From: Sutcliffiella cohnii | GTDB lineage: Bacteria > Bacillota > Bacilli > Bacillales > Bacillaceae_I | Length of the DNA: 64,000 nucleotides | Direction of reading: 5' to 3' | Assembly (NCBI RefSeq): GCF_002250055.1 | Contig: NZ_CP018866.1 | Span: forward strand, 1,046,501-1,110,500 | Part shown: positions 1 to 8,155 of the stretch, in pieces | Numbering within the stretch: position 1 is the stretch's first letter | Layout of the letters: the number at the start of each line of letters is the position of its first letter | Program-made: the position numbers and the translations under genes | The notes under the pieces: generated by a model | The model's input: the letters and a program-made list of their open reading frames with translations, nothing else | Databases searched by the model: none | Told to the model about the DNA's origin: nothing

Positions 1-529
1 TCCAGGTGTAAATACGAATGTTCCTATCTATATACTAGGCTCTTCAACAGACTCTGCTTATTTAGCAGCAAAGCTAGGATTGCCATATGCGTTTGCTTCC
101 CATTTCGCACCGCAGCACATGGAAGAAGCAATCTCCATCTATCGAAATAATTTTAAGCCTTCCGAATACTTAGATGCACCATATATGATGGTGTGTTTAA
201 ATGTCATTGCAACAGACGAGGATGAAGAAGCGTTTAAAGAAATTACAACGATGCAACAGTTTTTCCTTAATGTAGTTAGAGGTACGCAAAGCCCATTAAT
301 GCCCCCAGTAGACAGTATGGATGATATTTGGAGTCCAGCAGAAAAGCAAATGGCTTTATCGATGTCTAGTGTTACGTTACTAGGTAGTAAAAATTCCATT
401 CGTAAACAGTTAATAAGTTTCCAGGAAAAATATAACGTAGATGAACTAATGGCAGTTTCTTATATATACGATCCCGATAAACAAAAGCGTTCTTATGAAA
501 TATTAAAAGAAGTAGTCGAAGGAAAGTGA
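1..529 (+). CDS. LLM-class flavin-dependent oxidoreductase, C-terminal part (truncated by window start)
   Basis: The reading frame is open from base 2 with no start codon in the window, so this is the 3' end of a longer gene. The translated fragment (about 175 residues) begins with a TNVPIYILGSSTDSAYLAAK stretch followed by LPYAFASHFAP. This is the pattern of the bacterial luciferase-like monooxygenase fold near the flavin phosphate site, seen in 'luciferase family group 1' oxidoreductases of Bacillus. Such enzymes use reduced FMN and oxygen on substrates that are rarely known; the substrate here cannot be read. No terminator is obvious before the small gene on the other strand. Confidence 0.85.
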   Translation, partial: PGVNTNVPIYILGSSTDSAYLAAKLGLPYAFASHFAPQHMEEAISIYRNNFKPSEYLDAPYMMVCLNVIATDEDEEAFKEITTMQQFFLNVVRGTQSPLMPPVDSMDDIWSPAEKQMALSMSSVTLLGSKNSIRKQLISFQEKYNVDELMAVSYIYDPDKQKRSYEILKEVVEGK

Positions 530-558
530 TAGTCAATAAAAGAGGCGTTCGATATGTC

Positions 559-753
559 TTAAAACAGTGGGTGAAACGAATCGTTTTTCCCATTGTTTTT
601 TTTAGTTGTTATGATTTGGACTTCTTGTATTGTCACTAACTTTATTTCATTATAATTTTTAGATTTTTCTTCTAAAATTTCTATATTCCCATTACCGTAA
701 CTATGCAGAATGATGTATGTTTTATTTTGATAGATGACTTTTTTTCCTTTCAT
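559..753 (-). CDS. small hypothetical protein (64 aa)
   Basis: An open frame on the minus strand starts at the ATG at 751-753, preceded by a good GGAGGG site four bases upstream; a longer frame from 792 lacks such a site. The product, beginning MKGKKVIYQNKTYIIL, is small, soluble and rich in Lys, Asn and Ile, with no membrane segment or cysteine. The alternating hydrophobic pattern suggests a small beta-sheet protein. I do not recognise the family. It lies between convergent and divergent neighbours and is probably transcribed alone. Confidence 0.5.
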   Translation of the reverse strand: MKGKKVIYQNKTYIILHSYGNGNIEILEEKSKNYNEIKLVTIQEVQIITTKKNNGKNDSFHPLF

Positions 754-869
754 GAAACCCTCCAAAATTATTAAAATACTTTTCTGTTCCATTATTTTAC
801 CTTATAATGAAAACGCATAAAGTGGCTATTTGCAACATTACTTATCGTTGTGAAAGGACAATTAATAAT

Positions 870-1402
870 ATGAGAGAATGGTTAAAGCAAGTTAGAAAGG
901 AAAGAAATTTAACGCAAGGAGAAGTAGCATCTAAAGCGTTCATCAATCGAGCTTTTTATTCCCAGATTGAGAACGGTCTTCGGAATCCGAGTTTTGTAGT
1001 TGCCCGAAATATTGCGAATGTGTTAGGCGTACACTCATCAGCTTTTTTGCTAATGAATATAGTGAGCCTCTTCAATTAGCGTTAAGAAATTCTCCAATGA
1101 TTGTTGCACATTGTGATTTAGATTTACGATACACTTGGCTTTTTAATCCTCATCCTGATTTCAATCCTGAAAGCAGTATTGGCAAGAGGGACGATGAACT
1201 TGCGTTGAACAATGGTACGATAAATTTAATGAAATTAAAACGTGATGTTATTAAAGAGGGGAAACCTATAAAAAGGAAAATTTGTTTTCCTCTTTCAAGT
1301 GGAGAGCATTGTTATTTTGTGTTTGGAGAACCACTATATAATGACAAAAAAGAGATAGTTGGTGTTGTAACGGCCTCTATGGACGTAAGTGAATTAGAAT
1401 AA
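870..1402 (+). pseudogene. XRE-type HTH plus PAS-fold regulator, split by a frameshift
   Basis: The first part (870-1079) starts at an ATG ten bases after GAAAGGA and encodes an XRE helix-turn-helix: MREWLKQVRKERNLTQGEVA, then SQIENGLRNPS. It runs out of frame at a run of six T near 1042-1047. One extra T would restore a frame reading AFFANEYSEPLQLALRNSPM and lead directly into the second part. That part (about 1045-1402) is a PAS-like domain with the typical DLRYTWLFNPHPDF motif and ends GVVTASMDVSELE. The intact gene would be a one-component sensor-regulator of about 177 residues. Either the gene is broken, or the homopolymer was miscounted. Domain calls come from motif recognition only. 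Confidence 0.7.
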
Positions 1403-1499
1403 GTAAAGGGGTGGAGGTAATACGCCACTCCTTTACTATTTTAATTTAATCTTCTTTACCTCCGCTGTAGCTCACCAAATAATTTTATAGGTTGACTAA

Positions 1500-1515
1500 A
1501 TACCTATATGGGTAT
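1500..1515. promoter_or_regulatory. CsoR/CstR-family-like operator, copy 1
   Basis: The 16-mer ATACCTATATGGGTAT is a near-palindrome of the ATACC...GGTAT type bound by CsoR-family repressors (copper CsoR, persulfide-sensing CstR). It lies about 100 bases before the TauE/SafE gene, a common CstR target. Confidence 0.55.
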
Positions 1516-1566
1516 ATGATGGTGATATTGATAAAGTAGTTTCAACTATTTTTTTTAGCTATTAAT

Positions 1567-1582
1567 ATACCCTGTTAGGTAT
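1567..1582. promoter_or_regulatory. CsoR/CstR-family-like operator, copy 2
   Basis: A second 16-mer, ATACCCTGTTAGGTAT, has the same arms and lies 67 bases after copy 1 and about 30 bases before the start codon of the TauE/SafE gene. Two spaced copies make a chance match less likely. Confidence 0.55.
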
Positions 1583-1612
1583 AAGTGGTAGTGTTGTTAG
1601 GAGGAGAATAAG

Positions 1613-2384
1613 ATGGATTTCGCATTTATTATAACTATTTTCTTAATTGGCTTTATCGGTTCTTATATTTCAGGGATGTTAGGAATTGGTGGATCTATAA
1701 TTAAATATCCGATGCTTCTATATATTCCGCCAATGTTTGGCTTAGCTGCCTTTACTTCACATGAGGTATCTGGCATTAGTGCAATCCAAGTGTTTTTTGC
1801 AACGTTAGGTGGAATGTGGGCCTATCGTAAAGGTGGATACTTAAACAAACCATTAATTTTTTATATGGGTGGAGCTATTTTAATTGGTAGTTTTATTGGT
1901 GGTTACGGTTCTAAATTAATGTCTGAAGGTGGAATCAATTTAATTTACGGTATTTTAGCATTAGTCGCAGCAGTAATGATGTTTGTACCGAAAAAGGGTA
2001 TTGATGACATTCCGCTTGATAAAGTAACCTTTAATAAATGGCTTGCGGCTATTTTAGCTCTTATTGTTGGAGTTGGAGCTGGGATTGTAGGAGCTGCTGG
2101 TGCATTTTTATTAGTCCCAATAATGCTTGTAGTATTGAAAATACCTACACGTATGACAATCTAGTTTAGCCATTACCTTTATTTCATCCATCGGAGCAAC
2201 ATTAGGAAAAATATCGACAGGTCAAATCGATTATTATCCAGCCTTCATAATGATTATTGCAAGTTTAATTGCCTCACCATTAGGGGCAATGGCAGGGAAA
2301 AAGATGAATACGAAAATATTACAAGTAATTTTAGCCATTATCATTTTTGCAACCGCAATTAAAATTTGGTTGGACATATTGTAA
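1613..2384 (+). pseudogene. TauE/SafE-family sulfite/sulfonate exporter, frameshifted
   Basis: The start follows a GGAGGAG site. The first 183 codons encode a membrane protein with the N-terminal [18 protein letters not shown] motif of the TauE/SafE (DUF81) family, several membrane segments, and the repeated [17 protein letters not shown] motif of the second half. The frame then stops at 2162-2164. From 2163 another frame continues with [16 protein letters not shown] and ends [15 protein letters not shown] at 2384, exactly the missing C-terminal half. A loss of two bases (for example GC before TAGTTTAGCC) explains the break. The intact protein would be about 257 residues, a usual family length. 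Two CsoR/CstR-like operators upstream suggest reactive-sulfur control. Confidence 0.8.
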
Positions 2385-2386
2385 AG

Positions 2387-2425
2387 AAAAACCCTCTTAA
2401 TTTCCAATAAATTAAGAGGGTTTTT
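2387..2425. terminator. bidirectional Rho-independent terminator
   Basis: A 17-base stem (AAAAACCCTCTTAATTT and its complement) with a five-base loop is flanked by A and T runs. It serves both the exporter gene and the convergent transporter gene. Confidence 0.9.
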
Positions 2426-4022
2426 AAACAAAGAATATTAATAACTGTGAAAAAACTGCTACAAGTATTAGTGCAAAAGGGTAAGCGGCAGCATAGGCAA
2501 TGTTCGGATCGTCCGCATCAACAAGTTGGTTAACAGACCCTAAACCTGGTGTACTTGTCATCCCACCGCAAAGTGCGCCTAAGGAATGAACATAGCTTAA
2601 ACGGAAAAGGTGACGAGCTACAAGGAAGCCTGCAACAATAGGTACAATCGTAATAATTCCACCACCCAAAACTAAACGTACTCCTTCTGTTTGGACAACT
2701 TCAACTATGCCTTGTCCTGCTGTTGTTCCAGCACCGGCTAAAAATAATACAAGTCCTAAATCGCGAATTACTTGATTAGATGGCTGGTAATATCGTGCTT
2801 GAATAGGCCCTAGTTTACCGAAGTGCCCTATTATTAATGCCACGAATAACGGACCGCCAGCAACACCTAACGTAACAGTACCTAACCCAGGTAAATGAAT
2901 AGGTATCATACCAAATATAATCCCGATTAATAAAATAATACTTAAGGAAAAAATGTGAACGTTCGTAACTGTTAATGATTTATTTGAAAAAAGTTTTTCC
3001 ACATCATTTAAACGATCTTCACTACTAACAATCGTTAAAACGTCTCCACGCTCTAAACGCATTCTTGCATTTTGGCTGTACTCAATTCCGCCACGTTCTA
3101 ATCTTGTTACGGTTACTCCGTATATTCTTCGTAATTGTAATTCTTTTAAACTTTTACCGATTATATCGTCAGTATCAACAGTAACTTTACGAAGTTTAAT
3201 ATGGTCTACGTTTTGGAGATTCGTTTCGACTTCCATCCCAACATCATCGCAAAAACGTTGAAGAGCTTCTCTCGTTCCTACAGAAACAAGATGGTCTCCT
3301 TGTAAGAGAACAGTATCATTAAGGGCAATAATATTACGGTGGCCACGTATGACACGACTAATAACAACATCATGTTTCTTTTGAAATCTTAGCTCCTTTA
3401 ACGTTCTTTTATTAATAGAAGGGTTTGTAATTTTTATCGTTAAGACAACAGGTGAAACTTCATTTCTAACTGGATTATCTTTCTCCTGTAAATCTTTCAT
3501 TAAATCAACTTTAAGTAATTTTGGTAAAAGCTGTACAAAGAGAACGACTGCTAAAACACCGAAAGGATAAGCAATTCCGTATCCAACTGATGCTAACGGA
3601 TCGTTTGTTGCTTGAAGAGCAGCAGCTAGTCCGGGTGTACTCGTTAACGCACCTGTCATTAAACCAATGCTAAGTGCTTCAGGAAGATGGAGTGTTTTCG
3701 AAACAATAATCGTTGTGATCGAAGCTGATAACACTACAACTAACGCAATTATTCCAAATATAAGGCCACTCGTACGAATCATACGAAAAAATCTTGGCCC
3801 AGCTTGTAATCCTACTGCAACGATAAATAAACTTAACCCAAAGTTTTGTACAACAGGTGATACTTGAAAGCCGTAATGTCCGAAAACCATCGCTACAAGG
3901 AGTACACCGGCTGAACCTAAACTTAACCCTTTCATTTTTGCTTGTCCGAGCCATGACCCTAAAAACAATATGAAAAATAATAATAACAGTGGCTCTTCTA
4001 GTAAACGTATATACACTTCCAA
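2424..4022 (-). CDS. AspT/YidE/YbjL-type transporter with two TrkA-C domains
   Basis: The start chosen is the TTG at 4020-4022, eight bases after a GGAGG site; the longer ATG frame from 4070 has no site. The product (about 532 residues) has an N-terminal membrane half with five or so segments (GLSLFIVAVGLQAGPRFF). Two cytosolic RCK_C/TrkA-C domains follow (about residues 190-360), then a second membrane half with GLVLFLAGAGTTAGQ. The GALTSTPGLAAA and GGMTSTPGLGSV motifs mark the duplicated AspT/YidE antiporter fold. Members exchange dicarboxylates or amino acids (AspT swaps aspartate for alanine), but the substrate here is unknown. The gene appears to be monocistronic. Confidence 0.85.
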   Translation of the reverse strand: MEVYIRLLEEPLLLLFFILFLGSWLGQAKMKGLSLGSAGVLLVAMVFGHYGFQVSPVVQNFGLSLFIVAVGLQAGPRFFRMIRTSGLIFGIIALVVVLSASITTIIVSKTLHLPEALSIGLMTGALTSTPGLAAALQATNDPLASVGYGIAYPFGVLAVVLFVQLLPKLLKVDLMKDLQEKDNPVRNEVSPVVLTIKITNPSINKRTLKELRFQKKHDVVISRVIRGHRNIIALNDTVLLQGDHLVSVGTREALQRFCDDVGMEVETNLQNVDHIKLRKVTVDTDDIIGKSLKELQLRRIYGVTVTRLERGGIEYSQNARMRLERGDVLTIVSSEDRLNDVEKLFSNKSLTVTNVHIFSLSIILLIGIIFGMIPIHLPGLGTVTLGVAGGPLFVALIIGHFGKLGPIQARYYQPSNQVIRDLGLVLFLAGAGTTAGQGIVEVVQTEGVRLVLGGGIITIVPIVAGFLVARHLFRLSYVHSLGALCGGMTSTPGLGSVNQLVDADDPNIAYAAAYPFALILVAVFSQLLIFFV

Positions 4023-4105
4023 ACAAAATGCCTCCAAACTACTTACATATCTATTTGTTATTATAACCATTTGAAGTGAAAAAAGGGGTGTTCATTAATT
4101 AGACG

Positions 4106-4140
4106 AAAAGACTTATCCATATATTTAGGATAAGTCTTTT
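4106..4140 (-). terminator. terminator of the repressor gene
   Basis: A 13-base stem (AAAAGACTTATCC and complement) with a nine-base loop lies directly after the treR stop codon, with an A run giving a U tract on the minus strand. Confidence 0.85.
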
Positions 4141-4855
4141 ACAAATGACTCCTTCTCGCAAAATCAACAAACCGGAATTTGTCAGGTCGGTGTCGTGATT
4201 CTGTATATTGGAATAGGCTAGCGTCTTCTAAGTGAACGTAGTTTTTTATAACAACGACGTTATGAAAGCCATCAAGATCTAAAAGTTCGCGGTCTTCTTC
4301 TGTCGGTTCGACGACGATGATTTCTTTTTTTGCAAAGCTAATCGATAAGTCTAGCTCATTTTCTAGGTAGTTATAAATAGAATCCTCACAAATTTCTTCC
4401 GTAAGTTCTGGCACGTATTTTTTTACAAGATAGTCTTTATCTAAAATAATTTTCTCGCCAGCCATTTCTCTCGTACGAACGACCTTCCAAACTTGATCTT
4501 TATTATTAAGCTTTAATTGTTGTTTAATAAAGTCACTCGGTTTTTCGAGTGTAAGTTCGTGGACAACCGTTTTTGGTGTATTGCCCATTTTTTCTGCTAG
4601 CTCTTTAAAGCTAACTAAGCCTGAGACAGGAAAATCAAATTTATTTACATCTATAATAATCGAGCCTTTTCCTTTTACTTTTTGGATATAGCCATTTTGG
4701 GAAAGGAGCGTTAACGCTTTTCGGATGGTTTCTCTCGAAGTGTCATATTGATCTTTCAGTTCATGCTCAGAAGGTAATAGTGTGTTAGCCTTTAATTCTC
4801 CAGTTTTTATTAGATCAACCAGTTGCTGATATATCATTAAATACTTATTTTTCAT
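4139..4855 (-). CDS. treR: trehalose operon repressor TreR (GntR/HutC family)
   Basis: The ATG at 4853-4855 follows CGGAG and gives a 238-residue protein, the usual TreR length. An N-terminal GntR winged helix (KYLMIYQQLVDLIKTGELK, then LPSEHELKDQYDTSRETIRK) precedes a UTRA ligand domain with YTESRHRPDKFRFVDFARR at the C-terminus. TreR releases the tre operator when trehalose-6-phosphate binds. It lies 98 bases downstream of treP on the same strand. A terminator separates them, so treR probably has its own promoter; a TATATGTATATA-rich stretch just upstream could be an autoregulatory site. Confidence 0.9.
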   Translation of the reverse strand: MKNKYLMIYQQLVDLIKTGELKANTLLPSEHELKDQYDTSRETIRKALTLLSQNGYIQKVKGKGSIIIDVNKFDFPVSGLVSFKELAEKMGNTPKTVVHELTLEKPSDFIKQQLKLNNKDQVWKVVRTREMAGEKIILDKDYLVKKYVPELTEEICEDSIYNYLENELDLSISFAKKEIIVVEPTEEDRELLDLDGFHNVVVIKNYVHLEDASLFQYTESRHRPDKFRFVDFARRSHL

Positions 4856-4916
4856 AAAAAAATCTCCGTTCAATAAATACTTATTATATACATATATACA
4901 TTGTAACGAAACTTTA

Positions 4917-4943
4917 TAAAAAAGGAAGGGTAAATTCCCTTCC
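4917..4943 (-). terminator. terminator after treP
   Basis: A GGAAGGG/CCCTTCC stem with a six-base loop is followed on the minus strand by seven T. It should uncouple treR from treP at least in part. Confidence 0.75.
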
Positions 4944-4953
4944 TTTCACAGCC

Positions 4954-6381
4954 TTATTTTCTCTTAAATGAAATTTTACCCATATTTGTTTTAGCAAATA
5001 CAATCGTTAACATAAATGGAACGACAATCGCAACGATCATAGCAAGTGCGAACATTACCATATGTTGTGGTTGAATAGATAAAATACCTGGCAATCCACC
5101 AACACCGATAGAGTTAGCCATCACGTTACTACTTACAGATATTACAGCTGCCATCATTGAACCGATCATTGCAGCTAAAAATGGGAATCCGTATTTTAAG
5201 TTAATACCGAACATAGCTGGCTCTGTAACACCTAGATAACAAGAAATCGCTGCCGGTACAGAAACTTGTTTTTCGGCTTCGTTTTTACGATTAATGTAAA
5301 TCATTGCTAGAACTGCAGAACCTTGTGCAATATTAGAAAGTGCAATCATTGGCCATAGGTTCGTGCCACCTATCTCACTCATTAATTGTAAGTCAATCGC
5401 ATTTGTCATATGGTGTAAACCAGTAATGACTAATGGAGCATAAGCAAAACCGAAAATTGCTGCAAATAACCAACCGAAAGCAGAAGAAAGACTTGTATAT
5501 ACGACATCAGAAATGACAGAACCGATGCTCCAGCCGATTGGACCTAAAACTGTGTGTGCAATCAGAACAGTTGGAATTAATGCGAAAAACGGAACAACAA
5601 TCATTGAAATCGAGTTCGGTGTTATATCTCGTAACTTTCTTTCTAAATAGGTTAGTAAAAACCCAGCAAGAATGGCAGGGATAACTTGAGCTTGATACCC
5701 GATCATTTCGATTTGCATAAAGCCGAAATCCCATACTGGAATAGAATCGGCACCAGCAACACCGTAAGCGTTTAACAATTGAGGTGATACTAGCGTAATA
5801 CCGAGAACAATTCCGAGAATCTCAGAAGTACCCATCTTTCTAGCGATTGCCCACGTTATCCCGACAGGTAAGAAGTGGAAGACTGCCTCACCAATTAACC
5901 AAAGGAAAGCGTGAACTCCTGCCCAAAATTGTGATACGTCTACAATCGTTTTTGTACCATCTTCTAAAAGCTTTATGTCTCCAATAACATTTCGGAAACC
6001 TAATATTAAACCACCGACAACAAGTGCTGGAATAATTGGTGTGAAAATGTCTGCTAAGTGTGCAATCATCCGTTGTAGCCAATTCATATTTTGTTTCGCA
6101 GCAACTTTTGCTTCGTCTTTAGAAGCAGTTTCTATGTTTGCAATTTTCACGAAATCATTATAAAACGATGAAACTTCATTTCCGATAATAACTTGGAACT
6201 GTCCAGCTTGTGTGAATGTTCCTTTTACGAGATCAATATTTTCGATGTTTTCTATATTTGCTAGTTTAGGATCTTTTAAGACGAAGCGCATTCTCGTTAC
6301 ACAATGTGTGACCGTTGCGACATTCTCTTTTCCCCCGATATGCTCTAACAGCTCTTGCGCTGGAGCGGAATATTTACTCAT
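4954..6381 (-). CDS. treP: PTS trehalose-specific EIIBC component TreP
   Basis: The product has 475 residues. The N-terminal EIIB domain carries the phosphorylated cysteine C27 in the motif THCVTRMRFVL. A linker and an EIIC membrane domain of the glucose-sucrose-type PTS family follow, with VGGLILGFRNVIGDI and GLHHMTNAIDLQLM. It imports trehalose as trehalose-6-phosphate, using phosphate relayed by EI, HPr and an EIIA made elsewhere. An AGGAGG site precedes the ATG. In B. subtilis the order is treP-treA-treR; here treR follows directly and no phosphotrehalase gene is in the window. The promoter has TreR and CcpA-type sites. Confidence 0.93.
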   Translation of the reverse strand: MSKYSAPAQELLEHIGGKENVATVTHCVTRMRFVLKDPKLANIENIENIDLVKGTFTQAGQFQVIIGNEVSSFYNDFVKIANIETASKDEAKVAAKQNMNWLQRMIAHLADIFTPIIPALVVGGLILGFRNVIGDIKLLEDGTKTIVDVSQFWAGVHAFLWLIGEAVFHFLPVGITWAIARKMGTSEILGIVLGITLVSPQLLNAYGVAGADSIPVWDFGFMQIEMIGYQAQVIPAILAGFLLTYLERKLRDITPNSISMIVVPFFALIPTVLIAHTVLGPIGWSIGSVISDVVYTSLSSAFGWLFAAIFGFAYAPLVITGLHHMTNAIDLQLMSEIGGTNLWPMIALSNIAQGSAVLAMIYINRKNEAEKQVSVPAAISCYLGVTEPAMFGINLKYGFPFLAAMIGSMMAAVISVSSNVMANSIGVGGLPGILSIQPQHMVMFALAMIVAIVVPFMLTIVFAKTNMGKISFKRK

Positions 6382-6453
6382 TTGAAAATCCTCCTATTCA
6401 TTGGCTTTTTACGACCAACCGTATATATGAAACAATGTATATACGAGATAATA

Positions 6454-6467
6454 GGAGACCGCTTACA
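6454..6467 (-). promoter_or_regulatory. possible CcpA cre site in the treP leader
   Basis: On the minus strand TGTAAGCGGTCTCC matches the cre consensus TGWAANCGNTNWCA except at the last base. It lies downstream of the transcription start and could act as a roadblock. Confidence 0.45.
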
Positions 6468-6480
6468 TCTACCGACACCC

Positions 6481-6492
6481 TGTATATACAAG
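6481..6492 (-). promoter_or_regulatory. second TreR-like operator half-match
   Basis: TGTATATACAAG repeats the core of the perfect operator at 6516-6529, missing one outer arm. A further TGTATATAC copy at 6436-6444 suggests several repressor contacts. Confidence 0.45.
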
Positions 6493-6495
6493 TTA

Positions 6496-6509
6496 TGTTT
6501 ACGTTTTCA
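6496..6509 (-). promoter_or_regulatory. CcpA cre site at the treP transcription start
   Basis: TGAAAACGTAAACA on the minus strand differs from the cre consensus at one position and lies just after the -10 element, a classic place for catabolite repression. Confidence 0.6.
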
Positions 6510-6537
6510 TTTTAGCTTGTATATACAAGTATGTCAA
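6509..6537 (-). promoter_or_regulatory. treP promoter (SigA type)
   Basis: On the minus strand TTGACA (6532-6537), a 17-base spacer and TAAAAT (6509-6514) form a strong promoter. The TreR palindrome lies inside the spacer. Confidence 0.75.
6516..6529. promoter_or_regulatory. TreR operator
   Basis: The perfect 14-base palindrome CTTGTATATACAAG lies between the -35 and -10 elements of the treP promoter. It resembles tre operators of Bacillus, and bound repressor would block RNA polymerase. Confidence 0.75.
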
Positions 6538-6551
6538 CAAAAAAGATGTCG

Positions 6552-6595
6552 AAAAAAGAAAAAGCATGCTTTTAGGAAGGTCCCTAATGCATGCT
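6552..6595 (-). terminator. terminator of the flavin reductase gene
   Basis: AGCATGC arms with additional TTAGG/CCTAA pairing form a long hairpin. On the minus strand it is followed by a T-rich run. Confidence 0.75.
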
Positions 6596-6601
6596 ACGAA
6601 C

Positions 6602-7096
6602 TTATTTGTAAAATTCAATTGGTATGTTACCGGTCTTTCGTCGATGATAAAGTAGAGGCTCTTTATTGTTATTTGTGATTTCCATTACCTCTCCAATTAA
6701 GATTGTATGGTCACCGGCATCTACTGCTTTAAAGGTGTTGCACTGCAGAACTGCAGCCGTTTCTTTTATAATCGGAAGGTTGATGGTGCTAAGTTCCCAA
6801 TCGGAGTTTCCGAACCTGTCTGCACCTTTCTTCGCAAAAAGGTTACACAGATCTGATTGGTTACAAGCTAAAATATGCACAGCAAATTTCCCAGTATTAA
6901 TAAATACATCATAGGATGAAACTTTTTTATCAATGGACCAAAGTATTAATAGCGGGTCAATAGAAACGGAAGCAAAAGAGTTTACCGTTAATCCTAAAGG
7001 AGTTCCATGATCATCCGTAGTAGTAACAATTGTTACCCCGGTAGGATAATTTCCCATCACTTCTTTAAATGTTTGTTCACTTAATTGTTTATCCAA
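6602..7096 (-). CDS. flavin reductase family protein (FMN-binding split barrel)
   Basis: The product of about 164 residues has the flavin_reduct pattern: FKEVMGNYPTGVTIVTT near the N-terminus, LGLTVNSFASVSIDPLLIL in the middle and CNTFKAVDAGDHTILIGEV before the end. Members reduce FMN or FAD with NAD(P)H for two-component monooxygenases such as HpaBC. The TTG at 7094-7096 is preferred because AGGTGA lies five bases upstream; a GTG at 7105 is the alternative. It is unlinked to a monooxygenase here, although a luciferase-like enzyme lies at the window start. Confidence 0.85.
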   Translation of the reverse strand: MDKQLSEQTFKEVMGNYPTGVTIVTTTDDHGTPLGLTVNSFASVSIDPLLILWSIDKKVSSYDVFINTGKFAVHILACNQSDLCNLFAKKGADRFGNSDWELSTINLPIIKETAAVLQCNTFKAVDAGDHTILIGEVMEITNNNKEPLLYHRRKTGNIPIEFYK

Positions 7097-7250
7097 ACTA
7101 TTCACCTACCTTTATAATGAAAAAAATGACCTTATTCTTTTCTATTTACTAATTAACGCTTTTAGAATAGATTGAAGCATTTTTCTTTTATGAGAGCCCA
7201 ATTTTATGGTTATATTGTTAATGAAGTCAAAGGTAGAAAAGAGTGTCGTC

Positions 7251-7496
7251 ATGAGTTTAGTTCTTGTAGAAGTATGTAGTTCAAATCTATTATCAACGTT
7301 ACCGTTAGAAGATCTGTTCGAAAATGAAATGGAAGTAGCGGTTATGCGTTATGAATGCTTAAACCTTTGTGGTTTATGTAAAATGCGACCGTATGCACTT
7401 GTGAACGGAGATAGAGTTTTCGGTAAAACGTTAGATGATTGTGTAGATAATATAAAAGTGAAGATTGAACAAGAATTAGAGGAATTTTTCCGATAA
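7251..7496 (+). CDS. DUF1450 family protein (YuzB-like)
   Basis: The product of about 81 residues begins MSLVLVEVCSSNLLS and carries the cluster ECLNLCGLCKMRPYALVNG, typical of DUF1450 proteins of Bacillales. The Cx3CxxC arrangement plus an N-terminal cysteine could bind metal or form disulfides; the function is unknown. Start choice is uncertain: ATG 7251 fits the family N-terminus but has only a weak AAGAG site, and an in-frame ATG lies at 7221. Confidence 0.75.
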   Translation: MSLVLVEVCSSNLLSTLPLEDLFENEMEVAVMRYECLNLCGLCKMRPYALVNGDRVFGKTLDDCVDNIKVKIEQELEEFFR

Positions 7497-7499
7497 AGA

Positions 7500-7530
7500 A
7501 AAGGTGTCGAATATGTTCGGCACCTTTTTT
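7500..7530. terminator. bidirectional terminator
   Basis: AAAGGTGTCGAA pairs with TTCGGCACCTTT across a four-base loop and is flanked by A and T runs between convergent genes. Confidence 0.85.
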
Positions 7531-7532
7531 CT

Positions 7533-7922
7533 CTACTGTAACAGTAAAAATAGCTTCTCAGCACTTTCTTTTGTTAAAGAATATATGGTGTTTGTATCTG
7601 ATGTGTTCATAATAGTACCTGACTTTTCGTGAATCCAAAGGAAGTAATATTTTTTCCCAATTTTAAACTTATACTCTGGGTCTGCCATATCGACAACCCC
7701 AGGCTCTCGTTTTGCGCTATCAACAGCATGTAGAAATGTGTCAATATCATCCTTTTCTTCAAAAATGAATGGCTGTTCTTCCGACACCTCATAAAAACTT
7801 ATCATTTTGTATACAGTTACTTCTTTTACCTCATCTTTCTTAATACTATTTAATGGCTCTTCTTTAGGTGAAGAACAAGCTACTAATACGGAAAAGCATA
7901 TAAACAGAATCATTTTTTTCAA
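7533..7922 (-). CDS. putative lipoprotein (YhfM-like, uncertain)
   Basis: The TTG start (7920-7922) follows a GGGGG site. The product of 129 residues opens with a signal peptide ending in the lipobox LVAC, so it should be a membrane-anchored lipoprotein on the outer face. The mature part has ITSFYEV-type beta strands and DTFLHAVDSAKREPGVVDMA, which resembles B. subtilis YhfM. That match is from memory and tentative. No function is known. It stands alone. Confidence 0.7.
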   Translation of the reverse strand: MKKMILFICFSVLVACSSPKEEPLNSIKKDEVKEVTVYKMISFYEVSEEQPFIFEEKDDIDTFLHAVDSAKREPGVVDMADPEYKFKIGKKYYFLWIHEKSGTIMNTSDTNTIYSLTKESAEKLFLLLQ

Positions 7923-8062
7923 AACTTACAGCCCCCTTTTTTTATATGACGCCTCAATAAAGGAAAAGTTGCGCTTAAACGTGAAAAAAGTGTAAATGAC
8001 TAGTTCTATAAATATAGTAACCTTGTTTTTTGTTATATAAATATATTTCGAATTAAAAATAC

Positions 8063-8091
8063 TTGACTTAAGTATAATATAGAAATATAAT
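8063..8091 (+). promoter_or_regulatory. SigA promoter of the FMN reductase gene
   Basis: TTGACT (8063-8068), a 17-base spacer and TATAAT (8086-8091) form a strong promoter about 65 bases before the start codon. Confidence 0.75.
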
Positions 8092-8109
8092 TACTTACAT
8101 AAAGTAAGT
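8092..8109. promoter_or_regulatory. YodB/HxlR-type operator
   Basis: TACT-N7-AGTA (8092-8106), within a larger ACTTAC-ATAAA-GTAAGT inverted repeat, matches the published YodB box of B. subtilis. It overlaps the transcription start. YodB represses quinone- and azo-detoxifying reductases, which fits the gene behind it. Confidence 0.55.
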
Positions 8110-8155
8110 TAATAATTTTTTCCGCTTACTTTAAGAAATTTAGGAGTGAGAAAAA

